NCBI GenBank assembly: GCA_002345565.1
Contig: DDVS01000007.1
Span: 1-55,615 of the forward strand
Direction: 5' to 3'
Length of the DNA: 55,615 nucleotides
Origin: Flavobacteriales bacterium UBA2306
GTDB taxonomy: Bacteria > Bacteroidota > Bacteroidia > Flavobacteriales > Weeksellaceae
The position numbers were made by a program, and so were the translations under genes. Below, one piece after another: positions 51,060-55,615 of the stretch. Positions within the stretch are counted from its first letter, which is position 1. The number at the start of each line of letters is the position of its first letter. The notes below the pieces were generated by a model. It was not told the DNA's origin. It worked only from the letters and a program-made list of their open reading frames with translations, and searched no databases.

Positions 51060-52568
51060 TTAATTTAGGCTGATAGCTTTTTCTATTCTCGACAATGTTT
51101 CTTCTTTTCCAATGATGTTCATAATATCTGGGACATCTGGACCTTTCAATTCTCCTACTAGAGCAAGGCGAAGAGGCATCATCACTTTTCCCATTCCCAA
51201 AGAATTTTCTTCTACAAAATGATGAATGGCTTCTTTCAAAGTTTCAGAATCGAATTCTGAAGTTTCTAGTTTAGCAGAAAAATCTTTCAAAATAGCAGAA
51301 GTTGTATCGTTCCAAGCTTTTTTCAAGGCCTTTTCATCGTAAGAAGTTGGTGCTTCGAAGAAAAATTTACCGTCGTTATAAATGTCAATAATGAAAGTTG
51401 CTCTTTCTTTCATTAATGAAACTACTTTCAATAATTTTTCATCAGAAAGATTCAAAGCTTTTACTTCCTGAACTTCTTTTAATAAAGCTAAAACTTCTTC
51501 ATTAGACTTTAGTTTAAGATATTCTTGATTGAACCATTTTGCTTTTTGAGGATCGAATCTTGCGCCTGCTTTATGAACTTTATGAAGGTCAAATTCTGAA
51601 ATCATTTCATCCATCGAAACAATTTCTTTATCGTTTGCTGGCGTCCAGCCTAACAAAGCTGTCATGTTGATGAAAGCTTCTGGAAAATAGCCGGATTCTT
51701 TGTAACCTTTCCAGATCTCGTCACTTTCAGGATCTTTGAAATCCATTGGGAAGACAGGAAAACCAAATTTTGCGCCGTCTCTTTTGCTTAATTTTCCTTT
51801 GCCTTCTGGTTTTAGAATTAAAGACAAATGAGCGAATTCAGGTGCTTCCCAATTCATTGCTTCGTATAATAAAACGTGCAAAGGCATAGATGGTAACCAT
51901 TCTTCACCACGAATCACGTGAGAAATTTTCATTTCAAAATCATCCACAACATTGGCGAAATGATAAGTTGGCATTCCATCATTTTTAATTAAAACCTTGT
52001 CGTCAAGTGTATTTGTATTTACTGAAAAATTTCCTCTGATAATGTCTTGAAGATTTAAAGTTCTGTCAATTGGCATTTTGAAACGAACTACATAAGGAAC
52101 ATTTGAATCCAACAATGTCTGAACTTCTTCCTCAGAAAGTGAAATGCTGTTTCGTAATTGTTGTCTTGTCTGATGATTGTAAGAAAAAACATCACCTCTT
52201 GCTTCAAAATCTTTGCGGATGGCATCTAATTCTTCAGGCGTGTCGAAAGCCAAATAAGCGTTATCTGTTTTAAGAATCTGCGCTTTGTATCTGTCGTAAA
52301 TATCTCTTCTTTCAGATTGTCTGTAAGGCGCATAAGGACCGCCAACTCTCGGACTTTCATCAGGAATAATTCCGCACCATTCCAGGGAGTTCATTATATA
52401 ATCTTCAGCTCCTTCTACATATCTGGCAGTATCTGTGTCTTCAATTCTGAGAACAAATTCTCCACCTTGATTTTTAGCAAATAGATAGTCGTACAAGGCT
52501 GTTCTTACGCCTCCTAAATGTAAAGCTCCCGTTGGACTTGGCGCAAATCGCACTCTTACTTTTTTCAT
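51060..52568 (-). CDS. gltX: Glutamyl-tRNA synthetase
   Basis: GltX charges tRNA-Glu (and tRNA-Gln in organisms with a transamidation route). The 502-residue class I enzyme has the HIGH-like motif VRFAPSPTGALHLGGVRTAL at its N-terminus and the KMSKS-like GKGKLSKRDGAK. The C-terminal helical anticodon domain follows to residue 502. ATG 52568 gives the family start; an upstream ATG at 52595 would add nine residues. A -7 element TAATTTTG on the minus strand is at 52622-52629. Confidence 0.96.
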   Translation of the reverse strand: MKKVRVRFAPSPTGALHLGGVRTALYDYLFAKNQGGEFVLRIEDTDTARYVEGAEDYIMNSLEWCGIIPDESPRVGGPYAPYRQSERRDIYDRYKAQILKTDNAYLAFDTPEELDAIRKDFEARGDVFSYNHQTRQQLRNSISLSEEEVQTLLDSNVPYVVRFKMPIDRTLNLQDIIRGNFSVNTNTLDDKVLIKNDGMPTYHFANVVDDFEMKISHVIRGEEWLPSMPLHVLLYEAMNWEAPEFAHLSLILKPEGKGKLSKRDGAKFGFPVFPMDFKDPESDEIWKGYKESGYFPEAFINMTALLGWTPANDKEIVSMDEMISEFDLHKVHKAGARFDPQKAKWFNQEYLKLKSNEEVLALLKEVQEVKALNLSDEKLLKVVSLMKERATFIIDIYNDGKFFFEAPTSYDEKALKKAWNDTTSAILKDFSAKLETSEFDSETLKEAIHHFVEENSLGMGKVMMPLRLALVGELKGPDVPDIMNIIGKEETLSRIEKAISLN

Positions 52569-52746
52569 ATTTCGATAATTATTTTCCTGAGTCATTTTTT
52601 AACGACTAAAAAATTGTGGTGCAAAATTAAGAAAATTTAACCGGTTTAAATTTTTTGAATGCGGTTAAAATTTATAGACTTTATTTTAAAGATTTGTTAC
52701 CAGAAAAATGACATTCAATGATAATTAATGGATGTTGATGAGAAAT

Positions 52747-52783
52747 AAAAAACACTCTAAATCATCGATTAAGAGTGTTTTTG
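52747..52783 (-). terminator. Orphan terminator, probably of the original ssrA gene
   Basis: AAAAAACACTCT and its complement AGAGTGTTTTT form a hairpin with T-run on the minus strand. It lies 33 bases past the tmRNA-like 3' end at 52818 and upstream of gltX, so it serves no gene in the window. Confidence 0.75.
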
Positions 52784-52816
52784 TTGTTTAAAAGGATTCA
52801 AATCCTTTCATTTTAA

Positions 52817-52834
52817 GTGGAGTTGGAGGGAGTA
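52817..52834 (-). other. ssrA: Attachment-site core: 3' end of tmRNA (ssrA)
   Basis: On the minus strand GTACTCCCTCCAACTCCAC nearly matches the 3' end of bacterial tmRNA (E. coli: CAACTCCCGCCAGCTCCACC), i.e. the end of the T-stem plus the acceptor strand and discriminator A; genomic CCA is not needed in Bacteroidota. Identity ends where the T-loop should be, so this is only the fragment left by site-specific integration. The integrase gene starts 190 bases away. Confidence 0.6.
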
Positions 52835-52970
52835 CACTAGATGCAAAGCTGCATTGTCTATAATAGTCTAAAATTTGCTTAAAATAGCTTTTTTACAATG
52901 TTTTTGGATGGTTTTTAAAACGATTGTATTTGATGTAAATTGAATTTGTTTTCATTAATTTGTATTTTAC

Positions 52971-53007
52971 CGTACAATTATAATACAAAAACTATTAAAT
53001 TTGTACG
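52971..53007. promoter_or_regulatory. Integrase promoter with an inverted repeat
   Basis: CGTACAATT at 52971-52979 and AATTTGTACG at 52998-53007 form an inverted repeat (one extra base), around a -7 element TAAATTTG at 52996-53003. The position suggests that a repressor, or the recombinase or excisionase itself, binds there. Confidence 0.55.
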
Positions 53008-53022
53008 ATAAATATATCAAGA

Positions 53023-54264
53023 ATGGCTACTGTTAATTTTCTTTATCGTTCTACTAAACAAATTGCTCCGTTAAATATTAGGTTATTATATAGATATGAT
53101 GGTCGGGATTATGTATTCGGAGCAAAAACATTATTGAAAGTTGAACGGGAATATTGGGAAAAATATCATAACCAAAAACGTCCTAAGAATATTGAAGTTA
53201 TTAATAAGCAACAAGAAGTAAACGCAGAAATAAATAATATTCAGAATTTTATTTTGGATTCTTTTGAAAAAACATTACCATCCACTATTGATAAGTCTTG
53301 GCTACAAATTAAAATTGATAATTATTACAATAGCGATAATGAAAAGAATGAAATTCCACAAAGCCTAGTTGCTTTTGTTGATTATTACATTAATGAAAAA
53401 GGTAATGATATTACTGCCTCTACTGTTAAAAAGCTTAATGTTGTTAAGCACAAATTAGAACGTTATGAAAAGGAAAAGAATTTAACTCTTTTTATTTCTG
53501 ACATTAATGAGCAATTTAAAAATAAATTTATTGATTATTGTAAAAAGGAAAACTATGCTATCGGAACCATTCAACGAGATTTAGTTTTTATCAAAACTTT
53601 TTGTAATTATGCTTTTGAAAAAGGATTAGACGTTGATAGAAATCTGAATAAGGTAAAAATAAAAATTAAAAGGGAAATTAAACATCCATACTTATCCATT
53701 GCAGAATTACAACAAATAGAAAATACGGAATTAAATGATAGTCTTTCTAATGTCAGAGATTGGTTGATTATTTCTTGCTATACAGGTCAAAGGATTTCTG
53801 ATTTTAAGGATTTTAATGCGAGTAAGATACGAATTGAAAGTGGTAAGCCTTTACTTGAATTCAAACAAAAGAAAACAAATAAATTGATGACAATTCCTGT
53901 ACATCCTAAAATCGTTGAAATATTAGAAAAGAGAGAGGGGCAGTTCCCAAAACAGCTATCAGACCAAAAATACAACGATTATCTAAAAGAAGTTTGTAAA
54001 CAAGCTGGAATAAATGAAAGAATTGAGGGAAGTAAAAAAACAAAAATAGCAGAAAAAAAATATCGAAAAGAGATAGGGATTTTTGAAAAATGGGAGTTAG
54101 TTTCTTCTCATATTGGGAGGCGATCATTTGCTACAAATTTTTATGGAAAGATACCGACAAGCCATTTGATTTTTATGACAGGTCACACTACTGAAAAAAT
54201 GTTTTTAGAATATATAGGTAAAAGTACAAAAGATACAGCACTTGAATTATTTAATTATTTTTAA
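53023..54264 (+). CDS. Tyrosine recombinase/integrase, Bacteroidota type
   Basis: A 413-residue site-specific recombinase. The N-terminal arm-binding region (about 1-110), a SAM-like core-binding domain (about 115-220) and the catalytic domain (about 225-405). Catalytic residues visible: Arg in CYTGQRISDF, His and Arg in SSHIGRRSFA, His in MTGHTTEKM and Tyr in FLEYIGKST. It is next to the ssrA-derived site, so it most likely carried out the insertion. No bias to transposase-type relatives was seen. Confidence 0.95.
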   Translation: MATVNFLYRSTKQIAPLNIRLLYRYDGRDYVFGAKTLLKVEREYWEKYHNQKRPKNIEVINKQQEVNAEINNIQNFILDSFEKTLPSTIDKSWLQIKIDNYYNSDNEKNEIPQSLVAFVDYYINEKGNDITASTVKKLNVVKHKLERYEKEKNLTLFISDINEQFKNKFIDYCKKENYAIGTIQRDLVFIKTFCNYAFEKGLDVDRNLNKVKIKIKREIKHPYLSIAELQQIENTELNDSLSNVRDWLIISCYTGQRISDFKDFNASKIRIESGKPLLEFKQKKTNKLMTIPVHPKIVEILEKREGQFPKQLSDQKYNDYLKEVCKQAGINERIEGSKKTKIAEKKYRKEIGIFEKWELVSSHIGRRSFATNFYGKIPTSHLIFMTGHTTEKMFLEYIGKSTKDTALELFNYF

Positions 54265-54266
54265 TT

Positions 54267-55085
54267 ATGTATTACGCAGCAGCATCGGATAAGATCCAGC
54301 AACTTGAAAACCAACTTATTCAATTAGAGATGATAAAACAGAACAATTTTATTATTGAAGATTTGGAGAGTGGCTGTTCTACTGTTGAAAATTTGCAAAT
54401 TGAGTGTTCAGTTATTAAAGATTTAATAAATAGCTGTAAGGAGTTTGTCTATAATCAGAATAGAGAATTAAACTTTCGTTATTATGAAAAGTTAAAAGAA
54501 AAAGCATTGTGCTTAATTAAATGGCAAAGTGTTATAATTAAAGAACTGCACAAATTAGGTAGTGATAGAAACTACGAACTAGAAAGCTTTTATAATGATG
54601 TTGATTTTGGGATTGGTGACTTCTCTAGTATTAATATGTTAAGTGATAATCAAAAGCAATCCGAAGATTTCAATAGTTTCATTGATTATGCAATTAATGA
54701 ACTTATATCCCAGAATTTGCCACAGGTACATTCTCCACAATTTGTTGAAGATTCTTTCCAGTCTTCAAGTTTAGATGAAATACACCCATCAATTAATCCG
54801 AATTTATGGAATGTATCGTGTTATGAGTTGTTTAAGTATCTCTACGAAAACTATTATAAAAATAAGCCATCGAAGAGAAAGTTAACAAATATCTGGTTCT
54901 TCCTAAAAAATAATACTTCCGAAAATTATAACTTATTGGCTACGAAAGATGCATATAAAGAATTTCTGGAAACCAACTATAATATTAGTATTACGAATTT
55001 TGATAAAGCTGGAAATAAATTTGAAGAAAAAGATATTCCTGTAATGATTGGACATCGTATAAATTTCGAAGCATCTTTGAAGTAA
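54267..55085 (+). CDS. Uncharacterised island protein
   Basis: A 272-residue protein with no named family recognised. It starts two bases after the integrase stop, so it is coupled. The first half is helical with coiled-coil tendency (DKIQQLENQLIQLEMIKQNN); the C-terminal half has YKNKPSKRKLTNIWFFLKNN and SENYNLLATKDAYKEFLE, a pattern common in proteins of Bacteroidota mobile elements. No catalytic motif is seen. It might assist integration or excision. Confidence 0.72.
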   Translation: MYYAAASDKIQQLENQLIQLEMIKQNNFIIEDLESGCSTVENLQIECSVIKDLINSCKEFVYNQNRELNFRYYEKLKEKALCLIKWQSVIIKELHKLGSDRNYELESFYNDVDFGIGDFSSINMLSDNQKQSEDFNSFIDYAINELISQNLPQVHSPQFVEDSFQSSSLDEIHPSINPNLWNVSCYELFKYLYENYYKNKPSKRKLTNIWFFLKNNTSENYNLLATKDAYKEFLETNYNISITNFDKAGNKFEEKDIPVMIGHRINFEASLK

Positions 55086-55174
55086 TTTGCTTTTTGTTTC
55101 AAAACACGTAAAAAACACGTTTTACAACTCTTTTAGCACAGTATATATTCTTACAAAATTGCACCAATTAAAAC

Positions 55175-55471
55175 ATGTGCAAAATGCAAGATATAGTACA
55201 ATTTATTCAGACTACACCTACAGAATTAGCAGAGCTAATTACCAATGGTGTAAAATCTCAATTTGATGATTTAAAAAAACAACTCGACCTCAGCCCTCAA
55301 GAGGAATTGCTTACACGACAAGAAACATGTGATCTTTTAAAGATTGATAGCAGCACTCTTTGGCATTGGACAAAGAAAGGTAAAATTACGTGTTATGGAA
55401 TAGTCAATCGTAGATATTACAAACGTTCGGAAATAATGGATTGTTTAATAAAACTATCATCGGGGTTATGA
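55175..55471 (+). CDS. Excisionase-like helix-turn-helix protein
   Basis: A 98-residue protein with a MerR/excisionase-type winged helix at about 43-90: LLTRQETCDLLKIDSSTLWHW and TKKGKITCYGIVNRRYYKRSEI. The N-terminus (about 1-40) is helical. Proteins like this bind attachment DNA to direct excision, or act as element regulators. ATG 55184 is another possible start. The stop overlaps the next ORF by ATGA. Confidence 0.85.
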   Translation: MCKMQDIVQFIQTTPTELAELITNGVKSQFDDLKKQLDLSPQEELLTRQETCDLLKIDSSTLWHWTKKGKITCYGIVNRRYYKRSEIMDCLIKLSSGL

Positions 55472-55611
55472 AGAAGTTTGTAGAACTTATATTTTGGGAA
55501 AATACTTTTAAGAATAATAAGCCACATTATATTTTTATCCCTTCAAAACTAAAGACTTTTTTAGAGCTAAATGGTTTCAATATATTAAAAATTACCCGTA
55601 GTGCATTATAA
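55468..55611 (+). CDS. Small coupled ORF, possibly truncated
   Basis: A 47-residue ORF beginning at an ATGA overlap with the HTH gene: KKFVELIFWENTFKNNKPHY, IFIPSKLKTFLELNG, FNILKITRSAL, then TAA four bases before the window ends. It may be a short protein or the front of a longer protein (for example a primase-like element gene) cut by a stop. The evidence is position and coupling only. Confidence 0.4.
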   Translation: MKKFVELIFWENTFKNNKPHYIFIPSKLKTFLELNGFNILKITRSAL

Positions 55612-55615
55612 AAAA

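Larger units (their letters stand above)
52817..55615 (+). mobile_element. Left end of an integrated island at ssrA (continues past the window)
   Basis: Starts at the ssrA fragment and includes a tyrosine recombinase, an uncharacterised protein, an excisionase-like HTH protein and a small coupled ORF. The composition is more AT-rich than the neighbouring housekeeping genes. No conjugation, phage structural or cargo genes are within the window, so the kind of element cannot be told. Confidence 0.75.

Noticed and set aside
52790..52810. T-arm-like AAAGGATTCAAATCCTTT before the ssrA fragment
   Set aside because: The stem-loop has a six-base loop and no other tRNA arms; it is only a palindrome between the ssrA end and its terminator.
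1..55615. CRISPR array, tRNA, rRNA or complete insertion sequence
   Set aside because: No evenly spaced repeats, no cloverleaf and no transposase were seen on either strand.

Overview
The window looks like chromosome of a Bacteroidota flavobacterium, most likely Chryseobacterium or a close relative in the Weeksellaceae. The reasons are an AT-rich base composition, promoters with the Bacteroidota -7 element TAnnTTTG, almost no Shine-Dalgarno sites, a type IX secretion (T9SS) sorting domain, a long NusB, the THX ribosomal peptide, and Bacteroidota families such as DUF2480, DUF3667 and extended ECF sigma partners. The genus is inferred from general resemblance, not from a search.

Layout. 1-4600: an unknown protein, RNase P RNA (minus strand), an ECF sigma factor with a membrane partner, and nusB, a DUF1573 lipoprotein and yajC. 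4667-7814 (minus): two thioredoxin-fold proteins, a possible uracil-DNA-glycosylase-fold protein and aroC. 7963-10538: an SDR oxidoreductase, a Fic AMPylase behind a perfect inverted-repeat operator, and a decayed recQ. 10655-16939: aspS, a structured repeat, THX, DUF937, guanine deaminase, DUF2480, a toxin-antitoxin pair whose toxin is frameshifted, lpxB and DUF1569. 17015-25337: comEC, an LLM oxidoreductase, the ppk-ppx polyphosphate pair and dnaK. 25424-31635: a nucleoid-associated protein, a three-gene cluster that may take up metal (His/Cys membrane peptide, TonB receptor, His-rich lipoprotein), and tig. 31874-39731: M23 peptidase, gpsA, YkvA-like, NifU-like and Mrp (Fe-S assembly), a dicarboxylate symporter, an LpxH-like phosphatase and a glycosyltransferase, with several REP-like repeats between them. 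39742-47685: a gene remnant, BON/SH3 proteins, a split T9SS-CTD/beta-helix pair, pncB with an unknown partner, and two membrane proteins. 47903-52568: rplM-rpsI-rpsB, accA and gltX.

The right end (about 52817 to the end) is the start of an integrated element. A short piece matching the 3' end of tmRNA (ssrA, minus strand), with an orphan terminator just beyond it, is followed by a tyrosine recombinase, an unknown protein, an excisionase-like HTH protein and a small coupled ORF. This fits an island integrated into ssrA, with the complete ssrA expected at the far end outside the window.

Most of the window is housekeeping. The main unusual signals are the ssrA attachment site, the Fic operator, several dispersed palindromic repeat families, four damaged genes or remnants (recQ, parE, the fragment at 39742 and the ssrA piece), and the operon that puts a T9SS sorting domain on a small protein next to a large beta-helix protein that lacks one. 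No CRISPR array, tRNA, rRNA or insertion sequence was seen.
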